This document shows positions 1 to 9,528 of a stretch of 64,000 nucleotides of DNA, piece by piece; positions within the stretch are counted from its first letter, which is position 1, and the number at the start of each line of letters is the position of its first letter. The stretch is from assembly GCF_040396155.1 (NCBI RefSeq), contig NZ_JBEBOY010000018.1, positions 1 to 64,000 of the forward strand, written 5' to 3'. The notes under the pieces were generated by a model. That model was given only the letters and a program-made list of their open reading frames with translations, ran no database searches and was not told where the DNA came from. The stretch comes from Tissierella praeacuta_A (GTDB lineage: Bacteria; Bacillota; Clostridia; Tissierellales; Tissierellaceae). The position numbers and the translations under genes were made by a program.

Positions 1-48
1 AGCTGTCTTCAAGTAGCTACGCTACTTGGACACGCCTTCGTGGCGCAC
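1..48 (-). mobile_element. 5' end of a third group II intron nested in the RT gene (twintron)
   Basis: Immediately after the YADD codons plus one T, the minus strand continues GTGCGCCACGAAGGCGTG and then a palindromic AAGTAGC-TAC-GCTACTT. GTGCG is the group II 5' consensus. The following GCGCC..GGCG stem and AAGTAG motif resemble the start of Ll.LtrB-type introns as I remember it. Only 48 bases are visible, so this is an inference from the boundary, the abrupt loss of RT homology and the start motif. Confidence 0.65.
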
Positions 49-880
49 AGTCATCAGCATATCTCACGAAATTGACTTTTGGAAAATATGTTTTTCCGTT
101 CACCTTCCGTTTATGGTATTTATCCTTGATTGTCTTTTCTAAGCCATCAAGTACCATATTACAGATTGTCGGTGAAATGGGTGACCCCTGTGGACTTCCA
201 AATTCTGTTGGAAACAGTTTTTGGGTTTCAATATATCCACATTTAAGCCACTTTTCTAATATTTCCTTATCCATTGGGATATTTTCTAGTATCCATTCGT
301 GACTAATATTGTCAAAGCAACCTTTAATATCCCCTTCAAGCACCCATTTGGCTGATTTCCCTTTATTCAGGTTTTTAAAGCACTGCTCGATTGCATCTTG
401 TGTGCATCTTTTTGCCCGAAATCCATATGAATTAGGGTCTGCTGTTGTTTCTGTAATCGGCTCTAATGCAAATTTATATAAAGTCTGCATGGCTCTATCA
501 ATCATAGTTGGAATACTTAAAGGTCTTTTCTTGCCATTTTTCTTAGGAATATAAACCCTTTTTAATGGCATTGGGTTATATCCTCTGCGTTTTAGCCTTG
601 CTATTGCTTGATATTTGTCTTTTGGTGCTGCCCAGATTTCTCCGTCAACTCCTGGTGTGTTTTTGCCTTGATTTTCAGTAACCCTTTTTACTGCCAATGC
701 TTTGGCATAAAAAGAGGTGGTGAGCAAGTGTTGTAATGATTTTACTTTATTTAACTTACCCTCCTGCCATGCTTTCACAATACGCATTTGTAGGTTTTTA
801 ACATAACTTTGAGCCTTGTTCCAGTCAATGCTTTCCCATTCTCTTGCCATGTCAGAAGTAGCACACGTTTTTACGTTCAT
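17..880 (-). CDS. ltrA: Group II intron reverse transcriptase/maturase, interrupted at YADD
   Basis: N-terminal 277 or so residues of an intron-encoded reverse transcriptase. Visible RT blocks include NTPGVDG near residue 75, KKNGKKRPLSIPT near 115, NSYGFRAKR near 150, EGDIKGCFDNISHEW near 183, GSPQGSPISP near 228 and FVRYADD near 271, which carries the catalytic aspartates. The protein would bind its intron RNA, help splicing and perform target-primed reverse transcription. The homologous part stops exactly after YADD (position 49). The last ten residues, rich in arginine, are not RT-like and match translation into a new GTGCG intron end. RT domain 7, the thumb and the X domain are therefore missing here. 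As it stands the reading frame cannot make an active enzyme unless the inner insertion is spliced out. Confidence 0.85.
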   Translation of the reverse strand: MNVKTCATSDMAREWESIDWNKAQSYVKNLQMRIVKAWQEGKLNKVKSLQHLLTTSFYAKALAVKRVTENQGKNTPGVDGEIWAAPKDKYQAIARLKRRGYNPMPLKRVYIPKKNGKKRPLSIPTMIDRAMQTLYKFALEPITETTADPNSYGFRAKRCTQDAIEQCFKNLNKGKSAKWVLEGDIKGCFDNISHEWILENIPMDKEILEKWLKCGYIETQKLFPTEFGSPQGSPISPTICNMVLDGLEKTIKDKYHKRKVNGKTYFPKVNFVRYADDCAPRRRVQVA

Positions 881-1463
881 TTGCTTTCTCCTTTCAAAAT
901 TCTATAAATTATCTCGTAATTAGAAACCTAATGGAAGTCTGCACCCTTTCGAGTTAGGGCAAATTTCGAACCCCTATTCACCTCATTACAAGATGGCATT
1001 CGCTTTTTCCATTTTCCTTTACCCGCACTGCTATCGGCATTCCTTACGGTCTGCTTTGCTAAAAGCAACAATACGGGCTTACCATGTTCCGCCTAATTAA
1101 TAAATGATGGTTTAGGTTCTACCTCTTCGCCGGCAGTCTTATGTCCGTGTAACCCCACTATGGAAAGGGTTATCCGACTGCGTACCATTTTGGTTCAGGC
1201 TTATCAGCAACTTTAGCCTGTTCGCCTTAACGACGTTTATCAGTAGTTCACTTACGTTAACCATGCCATCGAGCCTGCTCCCTAACCGTATTGTGCTAAC
1301 AGTTTTGGCTCTGCCTCACGGCTTTGCCTCAAAATAGGGCTACATTTTCATATCAGCTTACCACATTACCGTTCCAGCAATGCAGTTGATATTAGGCTCA
1401 ACTAACGGAATAGTTGGTCTGGTCATAATGCCAGACAATTAATTAGGCGACTTCATGTCGCAC

Positions 1464-4400
1464 CCACAAATACGCATCAAATGTTGCTTCTGTTACATAG
1501 CGAAAAATATCTACCTTCTCATTCATATTCCCCTGTCTTTCAATTCTTCCCGCTCTCTGGGTTAAATCTCCTGGTCGCCACGGACAATCTAAATCATGAA
1601 GTGCCACAAGACGGTCTTGAATATTGGTACCTGCACCACATTTTTGGGTACTACCAATTAGTACCCGAACATCGCCATTACGCACTTTTGCAAAGAGATC
1701 TCTTTTTCTAACTTCTGTATTTGCCTCATGAATAAAGGCTACTTCATGAGCAGGTACACCCATTGCTACTAGCTTATCCCTTATATCATCATAAACATTA
1801 AATGTAGCTCTATATTGAGCTTCCTTTTGACCTAGTCCATCTTGTAAAGCATAAAGTTCTGTGCCATTAACGGTTTTATTCCCTACCTCTGCCACCCTTT
1901 GCACTTGTGATGCCCTGCCTTTAGGTGTAGAAATGTCACAGAAAACAAGCTGAGTTAATTTTTCAGGTTTACCCCTATCCCAAATATTATAAATGTTATT
2001 GATACAGGCATTTACCTTGCTATTTTCATCGTCTGGTAGGAGTGGGTTAATAATCCTTTGGTCTAATCCTAGTTTTCTTCCATCCGACGTGATCTTTAAC
2101 ATATTATCAATAGTAGGGTCAACCTTATTTGCATGAACATCAGCTGCCCTATCTGATAAATCCTTTACCATCTCCTCTTGTATTTCTGTAGGTTTTACAG
2201 CAATGGTATGATAGTTTGCTTTAGGAGTAGGTAGATTTAATTGGTCAGCAGTTTTAATATCTGCAACCTCTTTAAACATTGCCATAAGTTCAGGAAGATT
2301 AAAGAATTTTGAAAATCTAGTCCTTGCCCTATAGCCTGTGCCTTCAGGAGCAAGTTCAATGGCAGTTACAGTTTCCCCAAAGGTACTTGCCCAGCTATCA
2401 AAGTGAACAAGTCCGTTTCTTTGTAATGTGTTATATTGAAGATACCTCATCATGGTATAGAGTTCAGTCATTGAGTTTGAAACAGGTGTACCTGTGGCAA
2501 ATACAATGCCCTTACCACCTGTTAATTCATCCATATAACGGCATTTCATAAACATATCGCTAGACTTTTGAGCATCAGTAGTAGATAATCCTGCTACATT
2601 ACGCATTTTGGTATATAAAAATAGATTCTTATAATTATGTGCTTCATCTACATATAGCCTATCAACACCCAGTTGTTCAAAGGTTACAACATCATCTTTT
2701 CTTTCTTGGGACTGTAATTTATCTAGCCTTTGTTCCAAACCCTTTTTTGTTCTTTCCAACTGTTTAACAGTAAATCTTTCACCACCACTTGCCTTTACTT
2801 CTTCAATTCCTTCTAAGATTTCATCAATCTGTTCACGCAGGAGTCTCTCCTGCCTTTCAATAGACATAGGAATACGCTCAAACTGGCTATGCCCTATAAT
2901 AACTGCATCATATTCCCCTGTAGCTATCCTTGCACAAAATTTCTTTCTATTTCTTGTTTCAAAATCTTTCTTTGTGGCCACTAAAATATTAGCGGCAGGG
3001 TAAAGTCTTAAAAACTCACTTGCCCATTGCTCGGTTAAATGATTAGGAACAGCAAAGAGTGGTTTTTGACAAAGCCCTAACCTTTTACTTTCCATAGCAG
3101 CTGCTACCATTTCAAAGGTTTTCCCTGCACCTACCTCATGGGCAAGAAGAACATTATCCCCGTAAAGAATATGGGCAATGGCATTGACTTGGTGGGGTCT
3201 TAATGTGATTTCAGGATTCATACCAACAAAATTTATATGCTTTCCATCGTATTCACGAGGACGGATGGAATTAAACTTCTCATTATATTTCTTAACTAAA
3301 TTCTGCCTTCTATCTACATCCTTCCAAATCCAATCCTGAAATTCATCCTTAATAGCTTGTTGTTTTTGCTGTGCCAAGGTGGTGGCATCCTTATTTAGTA
3401 CGCGCTTTTCCTTGCCATCAGCATCGGTTATGGTATCATAAATCCGAATATCACGAAGGTTTAGACTATCTTCTAAAATCTTATAAGCATTGGCTCTATC
3501 TGTACCATAAGTGACATAAGCGGCTACATTATTATATCCAACGGCATTTTTATTGCTAATATTCCATTCAGCAGTAAATGGAGCGTATTTAACTTCAATT
3601 TGCCCTTGATAACGGTAGGGGGTATCAAATAATTCATACATAAACTGCTGAATATATTCCTTATCAATCCAGGTAGCACCTAGACGGACATCAATTTCAG
3701 AGGCATCTAAATCCTTTGGCTGTGCCGATTCCAAGGTTTCAACATTGATTCTATAAATATCTGATGTTTGTAGGGCAAGTTTAGCTGTTTGGAGTTTTTC
3801 CCTTACATTACCGGAAAGATATTCATCTGCTGTAACATACTCATAAGAAGTATTATTATCATAAATATTGGGAATAGGAAAGATAACACCTCTTAAATCA
3901 TTGGCAAGTTCTTCTTCATTAAGTCCTGTTAACCTACTCATATACCCCATATCTACCTTTGCTTTTTCAGCTATAGATAGTGCCAATGCCTCGCTTGCAG
4001 TATCCACAGAATGGACAGATGTACGCTTTTTAATGGTACGCTTAGTAAACATATCTGCCTTCGCTTTTAGATTGCCATTTTCATCTACATCTTCAAGGGA
4101 ACATAGGAGATAATAGGAGTTGTCATCACAAAAGGCAAGACTATTACCACGGCTGTTAATAAGTCCATATTTTTCCGTGAAGCTATCATAAAGCCGATTA
4201 AGGGTTTCCTGTTCCTCTTTAATAGTTTCCTCACTGTAATCCTCCAACTGGTAGCGTATAAGATTATCTACACACTCCCTCAGCTCTACCATTCCCTTAA
4301 TTCTTTCCTTAGCCCTCTCATTGGTATTTGGCTTTATCATACGGGAGTTTTCACGGTAGTATATTTCACCGTCTACAAGGGTATAGGAGAAGTTCTTAAC

Positions 4401-6194
4401 TGTTGGGTCAGCAGGGATGGATGTACCAGTATCTAATTCCATATCAGGTAAATCTATTTCTGATATACTACCTTCAATCTTTTGGATAGCCACCTTTAGC
4501 TGTTCTGAAAGGTCAGCATCTGGAAGGGGTGTACAAGTGCTTTCCATTCCAAAGGGTCCGCTTTTCATTTCCATTTTTCCTAGAATCATCTCAGAATTAT
4601 TTACAAAATAGCTATTCAAGGTAATGCCATCTTCATCGGTATCAAGATGAATCCAATCCCTATCCATATCAATAGGTCTATCTCTCTTTTGCAGAAAGAT
4701 AATATCGCTTGTAACCTCTGCACCTGCATTTTTAAAGGCGTTGTTAGTCAGTCTAATTGCACCTAATAATTCAGCCCTTTGTGTAAGGTATCTGCGTACA
4801 TCAGGACTTTGCTTATCCATTGTTCCCTTGGAAGTGATAAAGGCAACTACCCCTCCTGGGCGGACTTTATCTAACGCCTTTGCAAAGAAGTGGTCATGTA
4901 TGAGGAAGTTCAGATTGTCATATTTCTTTTCATTTAACTTGTAGTTACCAAAGGGTACATTTCCAATAGCAAGGTCAAAAAAACTATCAGGTAGTTCTGT
5001 CTTTTCAAATCCATTTATAGATATGTGGGCAGTGGGGTAAAGCTGTTTTGCAATTCTACCTGTAATGCTATCTAGTTCAATCCCATATAGATTAGAATTT
5101 TGCATATTATCAGGAAGCATACCAAAGAAACTTCCAATTCCACAGGAAGGCTCTAATATATTTCCCCTTGTAAATCCCATCCTATCCACTGCATCATATA
5201 TGGCTTTAATAACTATGGGACTTGTATAATGAGCATTTAAGGTAGAGGCTCTTGCCATACTATACTCATCTTCAGATAGTAAGGATTTTAGCTGTACATA
5301 TTCATTAGCAAAACTACTATTGTCCTTATCAAAGACTTCTGATAAGCCTCCCCAGCCTACATAGTGAGATAGGATTTCTTGTTCTTCTTTTGTTGCAGGA
5401 CGATTTTCCCTTTCAATGGTCTGTAAGGTGCTAATGGCATTTATATTTTCTAAAAATTTCTCTCTTTTACTTCCTTGTCCTAAATCTTCATCAGTGATAC
5501 GAAAGTTTTCAGCTTTTTCCTCTGATACTTCTGATTGAGGATAACGCTCTAAAAGTTGTAAAAAACTTTCCCTGCTTTCTACCCTAAGTATTGGATATAG
5601 CAAAGATGGATCACGAAGAGTTATCCTATAATCCGTAATTTCTTCAATTAAAAAAGATGTACCATTTTCTAAATATATGGTATCACCTTTTCTATAGGGA
5701 ATAGGAATAATATTTTCTGTATCATCCTGTGCCATTTCTTGGCTTGTTTCTTCTTGTTTTATTCCTTCTTGCTTTGATACAGAAATAGAAGTGGAATCAA
5801 TAGTTTCTTCCATAGGCTCTGCTATCTCAGGTATGGATAATGGTTCTGTTAGCCCTGCCTTATCTCTTTGTATTTCCTCGAGCCTTATCCTTTCCTCAGC
5901 AGTTATATAACGGTCAGTGGAGATAAGGTAATCAATTCGCTTGGCAACTTTACCCCAGTTTAAAAGTAATTTGTCATCCCCATCCTTACGGGTATATACA
6001 ATGCCATTTGCATCGTGCATTTGGGTACTACTATCAGCTCCAGAAAGGGCATGGCTCCTACCCCCTGTACCATATTCCTGCTTTAAAAAATCCTCTTTTT
6101 CTTTAGGACTGTGAGCCTCTGTGAAAAATTCATATATACGAAATTTACCGCCTTGGATACCACTTCCACTGGTAAGTTCCTTATCTACTTCATC
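1464..6194 (-). CDS. Conjugative-element DNA methylase/SNF2 helicase, 3' part (interrupted)
   Basis: Second and larger part of the giant helicase typical of Tn1549/CTn elements. The frame is open from the TAA at 6195-6197 to the intron boundary at 1463; the first in-frame ATG is at 6020. Numbered from that ATG, an N6-methylase-like domain shows motif I EPSCGIGSF near residue 292 and NVPFG (variant of NPPF) near 354. A SNF2-type helicase follows, with HEVGAGKT (Walker A), VDEAHNYKN (DEAH box), FATGTPVSNSMTE (motif III) and QRAGRIERQG (motif VI). The last exon codons F-D-A-Y-L-W run straight into the intron, so the C-terminal region lies outside the window. The role in transfer is not defined; protection or remodelling of element DNA is often suggested. 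Function here would need both splicing and readthrough of the upstream stop. Confidence 0.88.
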
Positions 6195-8075
6195 TTACGT
6201 GATAAACATTTTATAATCAGAAATCTCGGTAATACTTGCATTAAATTCACGTCTAGGTAGCTGTAAATCTTTAATGTCAGAAAGTAACTTTTGAGGTCTA
6301 TGGAAATGGAAACGCAAAAGTTCAGGGTCTTCTTCATAGGCAGAATTAAACTGTTGTAATGATTCAATAATTATTTCTCTTTCCTTAGGATTATCTAATA
6401 ACTGTGTTATATGTTTTGTTGAGTCAGGAAAGCCACCTTTAAATATTTCTTCATCAAAAAATTGGTTTCTTGCCTTATCAGAAAAATCCTGATGTAGATA
6501 CCATAATGTTTGTGCAATTTCTTGTCTTTGATAGGCTCCTGCCTTATCTAATATATCCTGTGTTACAAATTGTCCATCCTTTAAAAGTTCCTCTATTCTT
6601 ACTGTAACATCTGTCCAGCTAATTACTTTTTTGGAATTAGAATAAAGGGCAGTATCTCCCCTAGCTATATGAATACCATCATCATAAAACCATAAAGATA
6701 CTTTTTGGTTTTCAATATAAAGTCCTTTTCCACCCTGATATTCCCTTTTTAAAAAATCTGACTTTTCTTCTAGTGCTTTTTCCTTTTGGTAGAATGAAAT
6801 AATCCTTAGTAATCCATCATCCTTGTTATTCCCTGTCCTTAATATGGAGTCAATCTGATTTTGTGGCATAGAAAAAGCGGAGTAGGTAAAAGGTTTATTA
6901 ATCCTTTCCTTCCCCGCTATCCTTTGTATCTGTTCTTGTTCCGTAGGAAACAGAGTTAATTGTATATAAGCTCCGTCAGTATCATTTCCTCTGCCTGTGC
7001 TTTCAGATTGTTCATGTAACCCACCCATTCCATCTGGTCTGTCATCTTGTCTGGTGGAGTCTGTGCCTTCTGTAAGTCTATCATGATTTGCTCCATCCGC
7101 CTGTTTGCCGTCTTGTCTATCTCCAACAGGTGTGGGAACAGTTTCTCCGCTAGGAGTAGAGAGTTGAATAGTGCTTTCCTGTGTTCCTGAAGATATTGTT
7201 TCCTCATTCTGCCGTATTTGCCCAGTGGAATCTGGTCTTTGTTTGTCGTCTGTCCTGCCAATTCTATGTCGGGTATCAGGTATTCCCCATTCCTTTTGTA
7301 AGTAATTTCTTTCATATTCCTCGCTCCTTTCACGCTCTGTTTTAATAATGGTAATGGCTATTTCTCTAAATATTTCCTCTGATTGCTTACTAATTGCTGT
7401 ACCTAATAAGGCGATGGCATCAGCAGTGTTAAAATTAAATACAGGTAGAAAATCCTCATGTTCAAAATATCCATCAGCATCCAATCCACATCTTTTCATT
7501 AGGGTATATGCCGTACTGACAGTTGCTGCATCTTCAAAAGTCTTTTGAAGATTATCCTCATCATATTCCTCTAAAAAGCTATTTTCTATGAGATAGCCAA
7601 TATCCCTTTTATGATTATTATAATACTCTTTAGACATATTTCTTGCAATCTTATAAAAGACATCAAAAAGATTATTTTCCTCTGAATGATACTTATCCTT
7701 TAGCATATCTAAAATTGGCCCTTTGTGATCTTCTTTCATATCCCAAAGATAAGGATAACGGGAATTTTCTCTGCCTCCTGTATCAGAAACATCAAAAACA
7801 TATCTTAGCCTTGGAATATCAGCTGTAGTATCAAGTAGTGCGATTCCCTTTGAGCCACGGCGAACATACCTATTCATCGTGTTATTCCATAGGTCATATT
7901 CTGCACAAGCCCTAGCATCAGGTCTTTGTGCGTAAATCATTAGCTGTTCATGGTATGGATATTTATATAGCCTTCCCATAGTGGTTAGAAAACCTGTCCA
8001 AGCTTCAAGGCTTCTAGTTAAGCCTTTGGCTGTATCTTCTGCCAATTGTGCATAGGTTTGTATTTTAGTTGCCAT
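6195..8075 (-). CDS. Conjugative-element helicase, N-terminal part ended by an in-frame TAA
   Basis: First 626 residues of the same large protein. Residues 1-80 (TKIQTYAQLAEDTAKGL, YPYHEQLMIYAQRPDA, RRGSKGIALL) match the ArdC-like/LtrC-like N-terminal domain found in these helicases. A low-complexity D/G/R/T-rich linker at about 265-375 also encodes a second gene in another frame. Residues 395-620 carry the helical region preceding the methylase. The reading frame ends ..KMFIT-TAA and continues in the same frame as DEVDKELTSGSGIQGG. As I recall relatives, Q stands where the TAA is (KMFITQDE), so a CAA to TAA change at 6197 is likely. It follows a terminator and the TIR gene. Either a pseudogene or a gene now making a short protein. 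Confidence 0.88.
   Translation of the reverse strand: MATKIQTYAQLAEDTAKGLTRSLEAWTGFLTTMGRLYKYPYHEQLMIYAQRPDARACAEYDLWNNTMNRYVRRGSKGIALLDTTADIPRLRYVFDVSDTGGRENSRYPYLWDMKEDHKGPILDMLKDKYHSEENNLFDVFYKIARNMSKEYYNNHKRDIGYLIENSFLEEYDEDNLQKTFEDAATVSTAYTLMKRCGLDADGYFEHEDFLPVFNFNTADAIALLGTAISKQSEEIFREIAITIIKTERERSEEYERNYLQKEWGIPDTRHRIGRTDDKQRPDSTGQIRQNEETISSGTQESTIQLSTPSGETVPTPVGDRQDGKQADGANHDRLTEGTDSTRQDDRPDGMGGLHEQSESTGRGNDTDGAYIQLTLFPTEQEQIQRIAGKERINKPFTYSAFSMPQNQIDSILRTGNNKDDGLLRIISFYQKEKALEEKSDFLKREYQGGKGLYIENQKVSLWFYDDGIHIARGDTALYSNSKKVISWTDVTVRIEELLKDGQFVTQDILDKAGAYQRQEIAQTLWYLHQDFSDKARNQFFDEEIFKGGFPDSTKHITQLLDNPKEREIIIESLQQFNSAYEEDPELLRFHFHRPQKLLSDIKDLQLPRREFNASITEISDYKMFIT
6956..7315 (-). CDS. 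tnpV: TnpV family protein, overlapping the helicase gene in another frame
   Basis: A 119-residue protein lying wholly inside the helicase coding region in a different frame on the same strand. It begins MKEITYKRNGEYLIPDIEL and contains GKYGRMRKQYLQEHR, LLLAEKLFPHL and WVGYMNNLKAQAEEMILTE, which I recognise as the TnpV family of conjugative transposons. The start is the ATG at 7313-7315, preceded by AAAGGAGCGAGGAAT, a well placed ribosome site. The overlapped helicase segment is the flexible linker, which tolerates any composition, and this fits a dual-coding arrangement. The name suggests transposition, but I know of no demonstrated activity and see no catalytic motif. It could be an over-annotated frame, but the ribosome site and family conservation argue otherwise. 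Confidence 0.7.
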   Translation of the reverse strand: MKEITYKRNGEYLIPDIELAGQTTNKDQIPLGKYGRMRKQYLQEHRKALFNSLLLAEKLFPHLLEIDKTANRRMEQIMIDLQKAQTPPDKMTDQMEWVGYMNNLKAQAEEMILTELIYN

Positions 8076-8102
8076 ATTAGTCCTCCTTTACTTTTTTCAA
8101 AG

Positions 8103-8140
8103 AAAAAAGCAACTCCCGTTAAAAAAGGAGTTGCTTTTAT
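8103..8140 (-). terminator. Rho-independent terminator after the TIR gene
   Basis: A 12-bp stem AAAAGCAACTCC/GGAGTTGCTTTT with a 10-base loop is followed on the minus strand by a T run. It separates the TIR gene from the helicase gene. Confidence 0.85.
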
Positions 8141-8262
8141 GTCTATGTTAATAAATAATTAGCTAATAAATTGAAATTTGCTAGGATGCAGATTATCATT
8201 ATACCATTCATTTACTACTAATTTTTTACCATCAAATATTTCTCTGATTTTTCTTTTATTAT

Positions 8263-8955
8263 TTATGAAATAACCAATTCTGCTAATTTAGCAGCAACAT
8301 CTTCCATTGATTCCTCAATAGTACTTAAACCACTTCGCGAGCCAAGTAACGGACTAACTTCCCGTAAACCCTCAAAAGTCGTATTATGTACAATAGGTAC
8401 AAGTAAATCACGAGCTAGCAAAGCTGAAAGCTCTTTATCTGCTATTCCTTCCCCTTGAACACGTTTAAGAAATGAGGGTGTAACCAATACAATACCAACA
8501 CGAGATTTTGCCAACCCTTTATCAATTTCACGAAGTAAAGATGAGCCTAAAAGAACATCCTTTTCACTAAACCAAACAGTTACACCTTTTGATTCAAGTA
8601 TATCGTGTAATTCTTTAGCTGCACCTTTACGGTCATCCCAAGCATGACAAAGAAATACATCCCGTAAATCTGGCAATTCCAAACGCTTCTCAATGTTGTT
8701 ACGCACAGGAGTAAGTGTTCGAATTTCCGCAGGAGTATATAAAATGGTAGAACTAGCTGAAGACCAGCTTGCTTTTGTCTTGGTTTGTCCGCTGCTATTA
8801 TTACTGCTGCTTTTAGAACTATTTGACAATGAAGAATACGGTGAAGAATATGTGGAATAAGTGTTGTAACCTCGATAGGTGCCTCCACACGCTGGGCAGT
8901 TTGCCCTTCCACTTGGTGTACGATGACCGTGAATTGGTGCTGTGCATCTTGCCAT
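8263..8955 (-). CDS. TIR-domain protein with N-terminal zinc-ribbon-like segment
   Basis: A 230-residue protein. Residues 1-30 contain a Cys pair in ANCPACGGTYRG, like half of a zinc ribbon. Residues 31-60 are a Ser/Tyr/Asn-rich linker. Residues 97-228 form a TIR domain: DVFLCHAWDDRKGAAKEL, GVTVWFSEKDVLLGSSLL with a candidate catalytic Glu in WFSEKD, SRVGIVLVTPSFLKR and ELSALLARDLLVPIVHN. Bacterial TIR domains commonly hydrolyse NAD+ or make nucleotide signals during phage defence, so an abortive-infection role is likely by family, though no partner gene adjoins it. The start ATG follows GGGGGAATGAAATT. The gene is a single transcription unit between a terminator and the TTRAP operon, consistent with cargo in the conjugative backbone. 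Confidence 0.85.
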   Translation of the reverse strand: MARCTAPIHGHRTPSGRANCPACGGTYRGYNTYSTYSSPYSSLSNSSKSSSNNSSGQTKTKASWSSASSTILYTPAEIRTLTPVRNNIEKRLELPDLRDVFLCHAWDDRKGAAKELHDILESKGVTVWFSEKDVLLGSSLLREIDKGLAKSRVGIVLVTPSFLKRVQGEGIADKELSALLARDLLVPIVHNTTFEGLREVSPLLGSRSGLSTIEESMEDVAAKLAELVIS

Positions 8956-8963
8956 AATTTCAT

Positions 8964-9307
8964 TCCCCCTATTTTTTTATAAAATTTATCCGTCTATGTG
9001 TGTTATTAAAATATCAATTTCTAGTTTCTTTCCTCATTATACCATTTATTTAATCATAATTCTATGTCTTTTCTCGACCCTGCTTCTTTCGAAAATTGAA
9101 AATTTGCATATTAGTAGTGAGCCATGCAAATAGTGGCAAGAAGGGATTTGCTTTATGTTTACAGATAAGCCCCCCTCTTGTCGTTATTCATAGGGTGAAG
9201 CCCGTGACTAAGATGAAGCATCACCAGAATCAAGGTGCATTATGTCCACCTACACATTCCTATTTGTTTATATCTTACTACGAAATCTAACATATCACAA
9301 CAAATAG
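8964..9307. other. Intergenic region, no gene recognised
   Basis: About 340 bases between the TTRAP gene and the TIR gene. It must carry the TIR promoter. Short open frames in both directions lack ribosome sites and family likeness. I see no repeat or hairpin terminator. Confidence 0.5.
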
Positions 9308-9526
9308 CTAATTAAAATCAGCCACTAATTCTAGTATAACATCTACAAACTCCTCATCCTTCATAGCACTTATCTTATCCATAACTGACTTTGTAAGCTC
9401 TGTAAGTTCCGTTTCATCCTGTTCTAAATGGGTCTGCATTTCCGATAGTTCTTCAAGTAAGCCTTCCCTCGTTCCTGTATTGTAGATACATATTAAATTT
9501 GTTTCTTCTACTGTAAATTTATCCAT
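9308..9526 (-). CDS. Transposon-transfer assisting protein (TTRAP family)
   Basis: A 72-residue acidic protein beginning MDKFTVEETNLICIYNTGTR, with LSEMQTHLEQDETELTELT and an acidic tail ending LVADFN. This is the small TTRAP family that accompanies RadC-like and topoisomerase genes in Tn1549-type elements. The second ATG (9524-9526) is preferred because GGAG lies eight bases before it; the first ATG is only three bases from that GGAG. The gene touches the 3' end of the RadC-like gene, so the two are translated together. The biochemical role is unknown. Confidence 0.75.
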   Translation of the reverse strand: MDKFTVEETNLICIYNTGTREGLLEELSEMQTHLEQDETELTELTKSVMDKISAMKDEEFVDVILELVADFN

Positions 9527-9528
9527 AA

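Larger units (their letters stand above)
1..1463 (-). mobile_element. Group II intron A, 5' part, inserted in the helicase gene
   Basis: The minus strand reads the helicase codons for F-D-A-Y-L-W and then GTGCGAC, the GTGYG-type 5' end of a group II intron, with its first base at 1463. Positions 881-1463 have no credible gene and would be ribozyme domains I-III. The reverse transcriptase at 17-880 would sit in domain IV. The 3' part (rest of the RT, domains V and VI, 3' exon) lies beyond the window edge. The same GTGCGAC start is used by the intron in virB4 (end 19425), but the two RTs are clearly different proteins, so this is a second, unrelated invasion. Boundary call is confident; ribozyme folding was not computed. 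Confidence 0.85.

Noticed and set aside
6195..6197. TAA read as glutamine (recoded stop) in the helicase gene
   Set aside because: Many other genes in the window end with TAA at sensible places, so a general reassignment is excluded. A point mutation is simpler.
8580..8963. A 127-codon frame overlapping the TIR gene on the same strand
   Set aside because: Its sequence is low quality and family-free, and the TIR frame has clear domain conservation. It is a shadow frame.
9096..9290. A short plus-strand frame between TTRAP and the TIR gene
   Set aside because: No ribosome site and no recognisable protein pattern; it lies in probable promoter sequence.
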